DNA from: Vibrio nereis NBRC 15637
GTDB taxonomy: Bacteria; Pseudomonadota; Gammaproteobacteria; Enterobacterales; Vibrionaceae
NCBI RefSeq assembly: GCF_001591105.1
Contig: NZ_BCUD01000004.1
Coordinates: forward strand, 214,538 to 278,537
DNA length: 64,000 nt
Reading direction: 5' to 3'
The position numbers and the translations under genes were made by a program. The notes under the pieces are model-generated. The model was not told the DNA's origin, did no database searches, and saw nothing but the letters and a program-made list of their open reading frames with translations. Positions within the stretch are counted from its first letter, which is position 1. Each line of letters begins with the position of its first letter. Below, in pieces: positions 1 to 7,591 of the stretch.

Positions 1-1
1 A

Positions 2-271
2 GCGAAGAAGGCTCTCACGACGGCAACGAACAATATCCGTATGTTGCCTAATGCAAAATACCTTAATGATGCCCTTAATGCGGAGTTTGAGGCATTGATG
101 AGTAAACTGTCGGATTACTATGAGCTGAAAAAGCAGCTTGTGGAAGCGAAGAAAAGTGACTTAGCTAAGAAATATGAACGTTCAGTGCTACTGATGCGCT
201 ATCAACAACTTAAGCAAGAGCTAGACAACCAACGCCGGAGCTGGAATACACTTGTCGCGCAATATGCCTAA
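2..271 (+). CDS. hypothetical coiled-coil protein, C-terminal part (5' end outside window)
   Basis: The frame is open from the first bases of the window to a stop at 271. The first internal ATG is at 41, but no Shine-Dalgarno sequence precedes it, so the gene most likely starts upstream of the window. The visible ~90 residues are rich in Lys, Glu, Gln and Leu with heptad-like spacing, which suggests an alpha-helical coiled coil. There is no signal peptide or membrane segment in the visible part. I do not recognise the family. A strong terminator follows at 299. The true length and role cannot be judged here. Confidence 0.5.
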   Translation, partial: AKKALTTATNNIRMLPNAKYLNDALNAEFEALMSKLSDYYELKKQLVEAKKSDLAKKYERSVLLMRYQQLKQELDNQRRSWNTLVAQYA

Positions 272-298
272 ACTAAAAAGAAGCAGCAACGATGCTCT

Positions 299-333
299 AA
301 TGCCGTTCACTAAGGTGAGCGGCATTGTTTTTT
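299..333 (+). terminator. rho-independent terminator
   Basis: A 12-bp stem (AATGCCGTTCAC / GTGAGCGGCATT, one G-T wobble) with a TAAG loop is followed by a run of T. It lies 28 nt after the stop of the cut-off CDS, so it ends that transcript. Confidence 0.85.
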
Positions 334-484
334 CTAGGGTATCGACTTAGCTTTTTCTTAACGACTCTAGGGAAGGATCTTTCTCACCTAGGTTCAAGTA
401 TTGATCTGCCGATTAATCCCCTAACTAATCGGCATTAGATCATTTACTCCTCTTGTACCCAGCCTTTTGGTCATTTTCTGCGAG

Positions 485-1849
485 TTACCCTATTGCCAGT
501 TTAGTGCTCGCGTAACGCGCTTTTTTCTTTCTTGGACTGGCTAAGAAGTACGCCAAAGTAAGAGGCCCTAATCGTCCCATAAACATCATGAAGATGATCA
601 CTAACTCACCTGGTTCGGACAAACTGCCCGTTAAACCTCGCGATAACCCAACTGTACCCAGTGCAGAGACCGCTTCAAACATAATGTCTAACATAGACGC
701 TCGCTCGGTCAGTAACAGCGTGAAGATGGCAAACCAAGTCACGCCCACCGAGATCAGAGTCAGCGCCAATGCCTTGCTGATGGTCTCTTTGGGAATCTCA
801 CGTTGAAACGCATAGGTTGCTTCATCGCGACGCAAATAGCTGTAAGTTGCCAAGACTAACACCATAAATGTCACAACTTTAATGCCACTTGCCGTGCTCA
901 ATGATCCACCTCCAATAAACATCAACACTAGAATGATCGCCGTTGTGGCATCTTCCAACTGATCGATAGCTAAAGTATTGAACCCTGCCGTTCTTGGCGT
1001 CACCGCTTGAAACCACGATGCCCACCATTTCCCCGCTTCGCTCAACGGAGCAAGCGTGTTGGGGTTGTCATATTCAATCAGGTAAATCGCAATAAGTGCC
1101 ACCACGTTAATGATCACCGTGCCTAAGATCATCATTCGACTGTAAACGGTGAGTCGGTGCCAACGGCGATTGCGTTTTAAGTCAATCCAAACCGAGAAGC
1201 CTAAACCACCAATAATGAACAAACTGGTAATAGTGAAGTTAACAACCGGGTCGTCCACGTAAGGCATTAAGCTATCGGCACTTAACGCAAAACCTGCATT
1301 GTTAAACGCACTGATGGTGTAGAAGAAACCATGGAACAAACTGGTTTTCCAGCCCAGCTCTTCACTCCAATAAACGCTCAAAATAGTGAAACCAATAAAT
1401 TCAACGAGCAGAGCGAACATCAATACAGATTTAGCGGTGGCAATGAGTGTCGACGAGTCAGTTTGGTTAAATGCCTCTCTCGCGACGGCTCGCTCCAAAA
1501 AGCCAATTTTTCCGCCCAGAGCCAGCAAGGTCACGATGGCAAACGTCATTAAACCTAGGCCACCACATTGAATCAGGAAGGCAATAACCACTTGCCCAAA
1601 AGGCGTAAACGCCGTGCCCGTGTCTACCACAACTAATCCTGTCACCGTAATGGCCGATGTCGCAGTAAACAGGCTTTGAATCCAAGTGATGGGCTCAGTG
1701 GTGGCAATTGGCAGTTTGAGTAAGACTGTGCCAAGAATGATCAAGCACGCAAAGCTGAGGCTAAGTATCAGCGGCGGTGCGCCCAACAGTTTTTTGCCCG
1801 CTTTGGGTTTTCGCTCGATTGGGATAATAGAGGGATGCCACAAAACCAT
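485..1849 (-). CDS. ktrB: Ktr system potassium/sodium channel subunit KtrB
   Basis: Integral inner-membrane ion-translocating subunit of the Na+-dependent KtrAB potassium uptake system (TrkH/KtrB superfamily). The 454-residue length and repeated hydrophobic hairpins with P-loop glycines (TSAITVTGLVVVDTGTAF, FNNAGFALSADS, RTAGFNTL, ALGTVGLSRGL) match the four membrane-pore-membrane repeats of the family. It begins one base after the ktrA stop, so the two genes are cotranscribed and probably translationally coupled. KtrAB was first defined in Vibrio alginolyticus. The role is potassium acquisition and osmoadaptation. Assignment is secure from sequence and neighbour. Confidence 0.95.
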   Translation of the reverse strand: MVLWHPSIIPIERKPKAGKKLLGAPPLILSLSFACLIILGTVLLKLPIATTEPITWIQSLFTATSAITVTGLVVVDTGTAFTPFGQVVIAFLIQCGGLGLMTFAIVTLLALGGKIGFLERAVAREAFNQTDSSTLIATAKSVLMFALLVEFIGFTILSVYWSEELGWKTSLFHGFFYTISAFNNAGFALSADSLMPYVDDPVVNFTITSLFIIGGLGFSVWIDLKRNRRWHRLTVYSRMMILGTVIINVVALIAIYLIEYDNPNTLAPLSEAGKWWASWFQAVTPRTAGFNTLAIDQLEDATTAIILVLMFIGGGSLSTASGIKVVTFMVLVLATYSYLRRDEATYAFQREIPKETISKALALTLISVGVTWFAIFTLLLTERASMLDIMFEAVSALGTVGLSRGLTGSLSEPGELVIIFMMFMGRLGPLTLAYFLASPRKKKARYASTKLAIG

Positions 1850-1850
1850 G

Positions 1851-2504
1851 TTACACCAACCTTGGAGCGACGTATTTCAGCTCAGCGCGACTACCGCAAA
1901 GCAACAGCGTGTCGAACTCATTAAGCACAAACTCATCATTGATATTGGTGTAGACGGCTTCTTCGCGCTTCACCAAGATAGGCTGAATGTTGTAACTGCC
2001 TCGGCTGATCAATTTAGAAAGCGGCGTATCGTGCAGATTGGATTTAACGTGGATTTCCACCACATACAAACCATGTCCCATTTCCAAATAGTTGTTCACC
2101 ATCGGATAGTTGAGTGCCTGCGCGACTCTTACGCCCATCTCCTCTTCCGGATGAATAATGCGTTGCACACCAAGCTTAGATACGATTGTATGGTGCGCTT
2201 TGGTGCTCGCTTTGACCCAAATGGATTTCACACCCAGATTTTTCAGCGCCAGCGTACACAACAAACTGGCTTGCATGTCTTCGCCAATCGCCACCAACAC
2301 CACATCACTGTTCGCTAGCGCTAATTCTCTGAGTGCACCTTCGTCTGTCGCGTCACATATGACCGCTTGCGTTAACTCTTCGACGTATTTTTCGACGATT
2401 TTCGGGTCGCTATCCACCCCCGTTACGGTGTGTCCAAGATGAATAAGTTCTAAGCTAGCGGCAACGCCAAATCGCCCTAAACCAATTACTGTAAAGTGAG
2501 CCAT
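1851..2504 (-). CDS. ktrA: Ktr system regulatory subunit KtrA (RCK protein)
   Basis: Cytoplasmic nucleotide-binding regulator that assembles as a ring on KtrB and gates it in response to ATP/ADP or NAD(H). An N-terminal RCK/TrkA-N Rossmann domain begins with GLGRFG near residues 8-13, followed by an acidic residue at the end of beta-2 (VDSD) and an RCK_C domain in the last ~80 residues. The length of 217 is typical of KtrA, half that of TrkA. It directly precedes ktrB. A 9-1-9 palindrome lies 59 nt upstream of its start, and the KdpDE-like genes are next upstream on the same strand. Confidence 0.95.
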   Translation of the reverse strand: MAHFTVIGLGRFGVAASLELIHLGHTVTGVDSDPKIVEKYVEELTQAVICDATDEGALRELALANSDVVLVAIGEDMQASLLCTLALKNLGVKSIWVKASTKAHHTIVSKLGVQRIIHPEEEMGVRVAQALNYPMVNNYLEMGHGLYVVEIHVKSNLHDTPLSKLISRGSYNIQPILVKREEAVYTNINDEFVLNEFDTLLLCGSRAELKYVAPRLV

Positions 2505-2562
2505 ATCAATCCCTAACTGTGTTTTATGTATAGAAAATGCTAATGCGTTAAGGGCTAGACTG

Positions 2563-2581
2563 ATTTTCCGTCACGGAAAAT
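2563..2581. promoter_or_regulatory. perfect 9-1-9 palindrome upstream of ktrA
   Basis: ATTTTCCGT-C-ACGGAAAAT is an exact inverted repeat with a single central base. The one-base centre cannot form a normal RNA hairpin loop, so a dimeric protein operator is more likely than a terminator. It lies in the 151-bp gap between the response regulator gene and ktrA, 59 nt before the ktrA start. The cognate factor is not known to me; the adjacent KdpE-like regulator is the obvious candidate. Confidence 0.5.
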
Positions 2582-2655
2582 AGGCAACACGAATCCTGTT
2601 CGAGTGCCGATAACCAGCACTAAACCTTGGCATTAACGTTGATTAAATTTGGAAT

Positions 2656-3354
2656 TTAGTGGTGCTTGGACGTCTCAAGCACTAAACGATAACCCAGCCC
2701 CGGCTCGGTTTTTAATAGCCGCTGTTCGTCAGCACTATCGTTCAGTTTTTTGCGTAGTTGACTCACTAACACGCGTAAATAGTGAGTATCTTCGACATGA
2801 CTTTTTCCCCAAATCACCGCTAGCAAATGAGTTTGCTCAATGAGTTTTCCCGGCTTGAGAATCAACTGTTCAATGAATGAAAACTCTTTCTTGGTGAGTG
2901 GAATTTCCCTCTGATCCAACCAAAATTGGTGAGTACTTTTGATGATTTTGACTCGGCCAGCCACCAGCTCATCAGCGATGGATTGCTCATCAACCAAATC
3001 TCGAACCAGCACTTTGATGCGCGCGATGAGCTCTTTTACGCCAAAAGGCTTGCTCAAGTAATCATTCGCGCCCGCTTCTAAAAGGCGGATTTTTTCCTCT
3101 TCTTGATCGCGAGCTGTCAGCACTAGCACTGGCGTTTTATACGTCTGACGAAGTGTATTGAGAAACTCCGTCCCATCGCCGTCGGGCAAGCCTAAATCAA
3201 GCAGAATAACGTGCGGTGAATGCGCTTCGAAACACGCTTTGGCTTCTGCAATGGTACTCGCGCCAATGTAATCAAACCCTTCAGCAGACAGCGAAATTCG
3301 AATAAAGGTATGAATGCGAGGCTCATCGTCCACGACTAAAACTTTGTAACTCAC
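2656..3354 (-). CDS. KdpE-like OmpR-family response regulator
   Basis: Two-component response regulator of the OmpR/PhoB family, closest in character to KdpE. A receiver domain occupies residues ~1-115, with the acidic pocket VVDDEP, phospho-acceptor Asp53 in ILLDLGLPDG and the conserved Lys in YLSKPFG; a winged-helix DNA-binding domain follows. It overlaps the sensor gene by 4 nt (start codon inside the sensor stop region), so the two are coupled. No kdpFABC genes are seen in the window; ktrAB follow directly, which suggests the regulator controls KtrAB or senses the same stress. That target is inferred. Confidence 0.85.
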   Translation of the reverse strand: MSYKVLVVDDEPRIHTFIRISLSAEGFDYIGASTIAEAKACFEAHSPHVILLDLGLPDGDGTEFLNTLRQTYKTPVLVLTARDQEEEKIRLLEAGANDYLSKPFGVKELIARIKVLVRDLVDEQSIADELVAGRVKIIKSTHQFWLDQREIPLTKKEFSFIEQLILKPGKLIEQTHLLAVIWGKSHVEDTHYLRVLVSQLRKKLNDSADEQRLLKTEPGLGYRLVLETSKHH

Positions 3355-4397
3355 GCCTGCTCTGCTCCTTGATTGAGTGGAAGTCGAATGCGGATCAGCG
3401 TCCCTTCTGATACTGGCATAGATTGAATCTCTCCTTGGTGCGCGGTGATGATGCCTTTGGCAACCGCGAGTCCCATTCCGGTGCCTGAATCGGCCGATTT
3501 GTTGTTCGCGCCGGAATAGAAAAGGCTGAATATTTTTTCCGCATCTTCAGCTTTGATGCCAATCCCCATGTCCCGAACATCAATCACGCACGACGAACCC
3601 TGCTTAGAAAGAGAAACCTCAACAGATTCACTCTCTGGCGAAAATCGCATGGCATTATCCAGCACATTAAAAATCGCTTGTTCGATGAGCGAACGACTTA
3701 CTGACAAATAGCCTACGGCATAATCCATATTCATGGATACTTTCTCGGTGTAATTCGGCAAACGAGAAACTGCATCCTGCACAATATTCGCAATAGGCTC
3801 ATCTTTTTTGGTAATTTTTAATGTGCCATGTTGGAGCTTAGTCGCCTGTAAGAGGTTCTCTATATATTGATGCAAGCGGTGGCTTTCTGAAGTCGCACTG
3901 TCGAGCAATTCTTTGCGCTCTAAGTCATTGAGCTTGGGCATGTACTCGTTGAGTGTGGTCAGTGTTCCAATAATGGTTGCCAGCGGCGTGCGTAGGTCAT
4001 GGGACACCGATAGCAGGATGCTGTTTTGCAACTTGGTTTGTTTTAACTCGCCCTGCTGGCGACGATAAAGATCTGCAAAAGTGCTGGTGATAAATGCCAC
4101 CACCATAAACACGACTAGATTAAAAATGTCTTCCGGACGAAACATCTGCAAAGAGTAACGAGGCGTCGTGAAAAAGAAGTTGAAGCTCAACGCTTCGATC
4201 ACCGCCGCCGCATAAGCGAATCGCGAGTTGCATTGAAACGCCACCACCACGACTGCTAACTGCAAAATCAGTAGGACGGCAGCCGTAGAGCCAAACAGTT
4301 GGTCTAACAGCCATGAGGCCACAACCGCGCCAACAATCACGATGGCAGAAAAGAGAAATGTGTTATCTCGCCAATGAGCAAACATAAAGTACATCAA
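3351..4397 (-). CDS. short KdpD-like sensor histidine kinase (DUF4118 type)
   Basis: Membrane histidine kinase resembling only the C-terminal half of KdpD. Four membrane helices of a DUF4118-like domain (residues ~12-110) are followed by HisKA with SVSHDLRTPLA (phospho-acceptor His133) and a HATPase_c domain with NVLDNAMRF and the glycine-rich DMGIGI and GTGMGLA boxes. At 348 residues it lacks the large cytoplasmic KdpD and Usp domains that bind c-di-AMP or nucleotide in full-length KdpD. It pairs with the overlapping response regulator gene. The signal is unknown; K+ or turgor is plausible from the ktrAB neighbourhood. Confidence 0.85.
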   Translation of the reverse strand: MMYFMFAHWRDNTFLFSAIVIVGAVVASWLLDQLFGSTAAVLLILQLAVVVVAFQCNSRFAYAAAVIEALSFNFFFTTPRYSLQMFRPEDIFNLVVFMVVAFITSTFADLYRRQQGELKQTKLQNSILLSVSHDLRTPLATIIGTLTTLNEYMPKLNDLERKELLDSATSESHRLHQYIENLLQATKLQHGTLKITKKDEPIANIVQDAVSRLPNYTEKVSMNMDYAVGYLSVSRSLIEQAIFNVLDNAMRFSPESESVEVSLSKQGSSCVIDVRDMGIGIKAEDAEKIFSLFYSGANNKSADSGTGMGLAVAKGIITAHQGEIQSMPVSEGTLIRIRLPLNQGAEQA

Positions 4398-4583
4398 CCA
4401 AAATTCGATGCAGAAACTTTAGCAAAAGCCCATTCGGAGTTCGCGTAAAAAAAGCGTAAAAAATTCAATAACGACAGTCAGTTATAAACATAATCATCAT
4501 TAAGTTGGCCTAACTTAATGAATAATCACAAGTAAACTTCGACCATTGGCTCCTACCCAGCCGGTATCAAAAACAAGCACAAA

Positions 4584-4605
4584 AAAAGAGCAACGATGCT
4601 CTTTT
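4584..4605 (-). terminator. terminator of the acetyltransferase gene
   Basis: Read on the minus strand, AAAAGAGC-ATCGTT-GCTCTTTT is followed by further T residues. The stem starts within the stop codon of the GNAT gene. Confidence 0.75.
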
Positions 4606-5128
4606 ATTCTACTAAGCTACAACTAAACTCGATACAACTAATCGATTGCCCGTGCAGTTTGGCAAAGTCTTCAACCACCCGTACTCGGCGGAATCCATTT
4701 GAGGTTAACACACGCTGTGAAGCCGTATTACTCTGCTCGGCATAAGCAAATAAGCGTTTGAAGCCTTCTTCTTTCAGCTTTACTTTAGCAAGTGCCAATG
4801 CGCCCGTAGCGACCCCTTTTGAAGTGAATGCCTTTCCTACCCTATAGCCAACATGCGCAGTACCTTTCCTACTATTAAGGCTGGTAAAGTTCATTCTGCC
4901 AATGATTTCCTGCTCGTTATTTTTGATTAGGAATGGCAACAATTGATGGCATTTATAGTCGAGCAAAAATTCTTGTATGTGCTCGGTAACGCCTTGCAAA
5001 CAGTAAAAGTCTGATTCGCGTGGAGGGATAAATTGGTCAAACCAATCCTTGTTATTCTCTTCAAATTCCAAGAGCTGCTCTGCATCGTCTAGGCAGAGCA
5101 GCTCTAATGTGAATTTTTGAGTCTCCAT
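4604..5128 (-). CDS. GNAT-family N-acetyltransferase (RimJ/RimL-like)
   Basis: Acetyl-CoA-dependent acetyltransferase of the RimJ/RimL subgroup; substrate not predictable. The C-terminal half carries the acetyl-CoA-binding region (HVGYRVGKAFTSKGVATGAL) and the typical TAYAEQSNTASQRVLTSNGF-like segment (here FAYAEQSNTASQRVL), where the Asn-x-x-S pattern and final beta strand define the family. I chose the ATG at 5128, which abuts the first beta strand; a TTG at 5140 with a better-placed AAGGGA Shine-Dalgarno is an equally possible start. It stands alone between the kdpD-like gene and the helicase, with its own terminator. Confidence 0.8.
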   Translation of the reverse strand: METQKFTLELLCLDDAEQLLEFEENNKDWFDQFIPPRESDFYCLQGVTEHIQEFLLDYKCHQLLPFLIKNNEQEIIGRMNFTSLNSRKGTAHVGYRVGKAFTSKGVATGALALAKVKLKEEGFKRLFAYAEQSNTASQRVLTSNGFRRVRVVEDFAKLHGQSISCIEFSCSLVE

Positions 5129-5164
5129 ACTTCTATTCAATCGTTATCCCTTAGAATGATTGTA

Positions 5165-6421
5165 TTAACGCTTTTTGCCACGACCAGCATGAATTTTTAG
5201 TTTAGCCTTCATTTTACGTTTTTCAGATGAGCGGCTTTTTCTTTTTGGCGAGCGATCAGGTTCAATATCTTCAATCAAGCTTGGCTCAAAACCTTGCAGC
5301 CACTCTTGCGGTAAGCGGGTGTCTAACAGGCGCTCAATCGCTTCAAGTAAGTATTCCTCGTCGCGGCTCATCAAAGACGCAGCAAAGCCTTCTTTACCAG
5401 CTCGACCAGTACGCCCAATGCGGTGTACATAATCTTCTGCTTTATAAGGCATATCGAAGTTAACAACCTGCTCAAGCTGATTGATGTCTAGCCCTCGAGC
5501 TGCCACGTCAGTGGCGATAAGAGCTCGCACTTTGCCTGATTTAAAATCATCTAACGCTTTTTGACGCGCGCCTTGACTCTTATCACCATTGATAGATGCC
5601 GCCTTAATACCATCTAGCTTAAGTTCTTTCGCCAGTGCATCACTGCCTTGCTTGGTTTTAGTAAAGACCAAAACTTGCTGCCAGTTTCGTGAACCAATGA
5701 GATACGCCAGCAGCTCAGCTTTGCGCTTTTTGTCCACTGGGTAAACGAGCTGCTTAACGGTTTCTGCAGTACTGTTGGTTGGTGTAACTTGCAACTCAAC
5801 TGGCTCATCAAGCAGTTTGTAAGCAATGGTCTTAATCCGTTTATCAAATGTGGCTGAAAAGAACAGCGTTTGACGTTCAGGTGAAATCTTTTTCAGAATG
5901 CGCTGAATATCGGGCATAAAACCCATATCAAGCATGCGGTCCGCTTCATCGAATACCAAATAATGAGTCTTACGTAGATTGATGTTCTTGCAAAATAGAT
6001 GGTCTAAAAGTCGACCAGGCGTTGCGATCAAGATGTCGCAGCCGTTTAAAAGGTTTCGAGTTTGAACGTTCATGCTGGTGCCGCCATAAGCCGTCACAAT
6101 ATGTAAATCCGTTCCCGCTGCGTATTCAATCAGATTGTCAAAAACCTGCTGAGCCAATTCACGCGTTGGAACCAAAATGAGCGCCAAAACATCATTACTT
6201 TGCGGATCGCGTTTTATGTCGGAGTCTACTAACCTTTGGATTAACGGCAAACCAAACGCTGCAGTTTTACCCGTGCCCGTTTGCGCGCCAGCTAAAACGT
6301 CTTTGCCTTCCAACACATGAGGGATAGCATGTTGCTGAATCGGCGTAGGTTCATGAAAACCCAACTTTTCAAGAGTGGTCAAGAGTAATGGACAAAGGCC
6401 CAATTGCTGAAATGTAGACAT
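5165..6421 (-). CDS. rhlE: DEAD-box ATP-dependent RNA helicase, RhlE type
   Basis: RNA-remodelling helicase likely acting in ribosome assembly or RNA decay. The ordered motifs are all present: Q motif (PTPIQQHAIP), motif I AGAQTGTGKT, Ia PTRELAQQ, Ib TPGRLLD, II DEADRMLDMGF, III SAT, and the C-terminal domain motifs VFTKTKQ, ATDVAARGLDI and HRIGRTGRAG. The tail (last ~30 residues) is strongly basic (RSPKRKSRSSEKRK), typical of RhlE relatives. The 418-residue length fits. The symbol is given at subfamily level; Vibrio carries several RhlE paralogues. acpH lies 36 nt upstream on the same strand, so the two may share a transcript. Confidence 0.85.
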   Translation of the reverse strand: MSTFQQLGLCPLLLTTLEKLGFHEPTPIQQHAIPHVLEGKDVLAGAQTGTGKTAAFGLPLIQRLVDSDIKRDPQSNDVLALILVPTRELAQQVFDNLIEYAAGTDLHIVTAYGGTSMNVQTRNLLNGCDILIATPGRLLDHLFCKNINLRKTHYLVFDEADRMLDMGFMPDIQRILKKISPERQTLFFSATFDKRIKTIAYKLLDEPVELQVTPTNSTAETVKQLVYPVDKKRKAELLAYLIGSRNWQQVLVFTKTKQGSDALAKELKLDGIKAASINGDKSQGARQKALDDFKSGKVRALIATDVAARGLDINQLEQVVNFDMPYKAEDYVHRIGRTGRAGKEGFAASLMSRDEEYLLEAIERLLDTRLPQEWLQGFEPSLIEDIEPDRSPKRKSRSSEKRKMKAKLKIHAGRGKKR

Positions 6422-6457
6422 GGAGTTATTCCGAATAAAACAGGACGGGTGATTCTA

Positions 6458-7036
6458 TCAGAATCGTCGAGCAGCGTTTAGTACATCTGGGTACAGGGTA
6501 TTAAATACTTTAACCAACTCATCGTAGTGGCTATCTAATGTACTAAAGCAGTTTGCTAGTTCACCCATTCTGGGCGTTCGAGTAGACATCCTTTGCAAAG
6601 CATATTCGATATTGTCCAGATCTTGGTAAGATTCCATCCACCTTCCCTGCCACATCGCGCCCGTCACTTGTGTGAATCGCTCCGGTAACAGTGGCTTAGG
6701 GCTCTCATTATGTATGATGGTTTGCTGCTGTTGGCAGAATTTACTCAGCGCCATTTTATGGTAATGATGCCAATTTGCCGCGAGGCAGTGATCCCAAAAC
6801 ATATCAAGCGCGATACCAGAAAACCGCCTTTGCTTACCCTGAAACATAAGACGAGCCTCTCGTACCAATTCATGATTATCGGTATAAGAATCGACAAACC
6901 GGTGTAACTTGATGCCTTGCACTATCTCAGAGGAAAACTGGTTGTCTGGATTTCCCTTAACAAAGTCACCCAATAAATTACCGAGCGCGCTAGATTCACA
7001 GTGTTCAGCGATATGAAGGTGTGCAAGAAAGTTCAT
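6458..7036 (-). CDS. acpH: acyl carrier protein phosphodiesterase AcpH
   Basis: ACP hydrolase that removes the 4'-phosphopantetheine arm from holo-ACP. It is recognised from the N-terminal MNFLAHLHIAEHCESSALGN signature, the conserved GDFVKG and GIKLHRFVDSYTD segments and the 192-residue length of the DUF479/AcpH family. These His/Asp residues form the metal site in the HD-like fold. It is followed 36 nt later by the RhlE-type helicase gene and may be cotranscribed with it. Confidence 0.9.
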   Translation of the reverse strand: MNFLAHLHIAEHCESSALGNLLGDFVKGNPDNQFSSEIVQGIKLHRFVDSYTDNHELVREARLMFQGKQRRFSGIALDMFWDHCLAANWHHYHKMALSKFCQQQQTIIHNESPKPLLPERFTQVTGAMWQGRWMESYQDLDNIEYALQRMSTRTPRMGELANCFSTLDSHYDELVKVFNTLYPDVLNAARRF

Positions 7037-7080
7037 TTGTACCTTGTGCTCTTTGAGTTTCTCTTTTCATAAAAGCACAA

Positions 7081-7102
7081 AGCCAGCGCGATTGCACTGG
7101 CT
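7081..7102 (-). terminator. probable terminator of the small ORF
   Basis: On the minus strand AGCCAGTG-CAATCG-CGCTGGCT is followed by TTTGTGCTTTT. It lies 36 nt beyond the stop of the 40-residue ORF and 45 nt before acpH. Confidence 0.55.
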
Positions 7103-7137
7103 CACTTAGTTAAACCTGCTTGTTAGAGGTTCAATGA

Positions 7138-7260
7138 TTAGTTGTTGAAGATATCTTCTGCAAGCTCTTCGATTGACTGTTCGTAATCTGACAGCTCAAA
7201 GCCAATTTCCATTGCATCGAGTAGCTCTAGGCTTTCTTCATTTAATGCGTGGTCACTCAT
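7138..7260 (-). CDS. small acidic protein, 40 residues, unknown function
   Basis: A short ORF (ATG at 7260, TAA at 7138) has a near-perfect Shine-Dalgarno AGGAGGT five bases before the start, and a hairpin followed by T residues downstream. The product begins MSDHALNEESLELLDAMEIG and is strongly acidic, with many Glu/Asp and few basic residues; it is probably helical. There is no signal peptide. I do not recognise the family. It is transcribed divergently from tyrP, 330 bp away, and precedes acpH on the same strand. Ribosome-binding quality is the main argument that it is real. Confidence 0.6.
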   Translation of the reverse strand: MSDHALNEESLELLDAMEIGFELSDYEQSIEELAEDIFNN

Positions 7261-7427
7261 CCTGGACCTCCTGTTACTTAGTTTAATTTCTATCTACGTA
7301 GATAGCGTGGTCTATTATCCCTTTGTAAATCACTTATATGACAGTTTTTTGAAAGAACAAAGCAAAAGTTTCAGGTGGTTTGAGCTTAATCTCAAGCAAA
7401 CGTTTCCTATTTTTAAAAACAACTAGG

Positions 7428-7445
7428 TGTAAATAAATTAATACA
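7428..7445. promoter_or_regulatory. candidate TyrR box upstream of tyrP
   Basis: TGTAAA-TAAATT-AATACA matches the TyrR consensus TGTAAA-N6-TTTACA at 10 of 12 positions (left half perfect). It lies ~147 nt before the tyrP start within an AT-rich upstream region. TyrR control of tyrP is established in Escherichia coli; here it is inferred. The remaining part of this 330-bp gap holds no other gene I can support. Confidence 0.4.
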
Positions 7446-7591
7446 CCAACGGTAATTTATATGTACATTTCTCTTGAAAAGCACCGTTTAATTTTACACA
7501 ATGGCGTCATCGGTGGTTATCTGAACCAAAACTTGTCTATTACATGGTCAGATTAACTAAATAATAACTATAAACGTAAAGATATTTATAC

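Noticed and set aside
407..434. TGCCGATTA/TAATCGGCA inverted repeat as a ktrB terminator
   Set aside because: Stem is AT-rich with a 10-nt loop and has no T-tract on either strand.
1686..2318. 210-codon plus-strand frame opposite ktrB-ktrA
   Set aside because: Antisense shadow of two securely identified genes; no protein-like motif.
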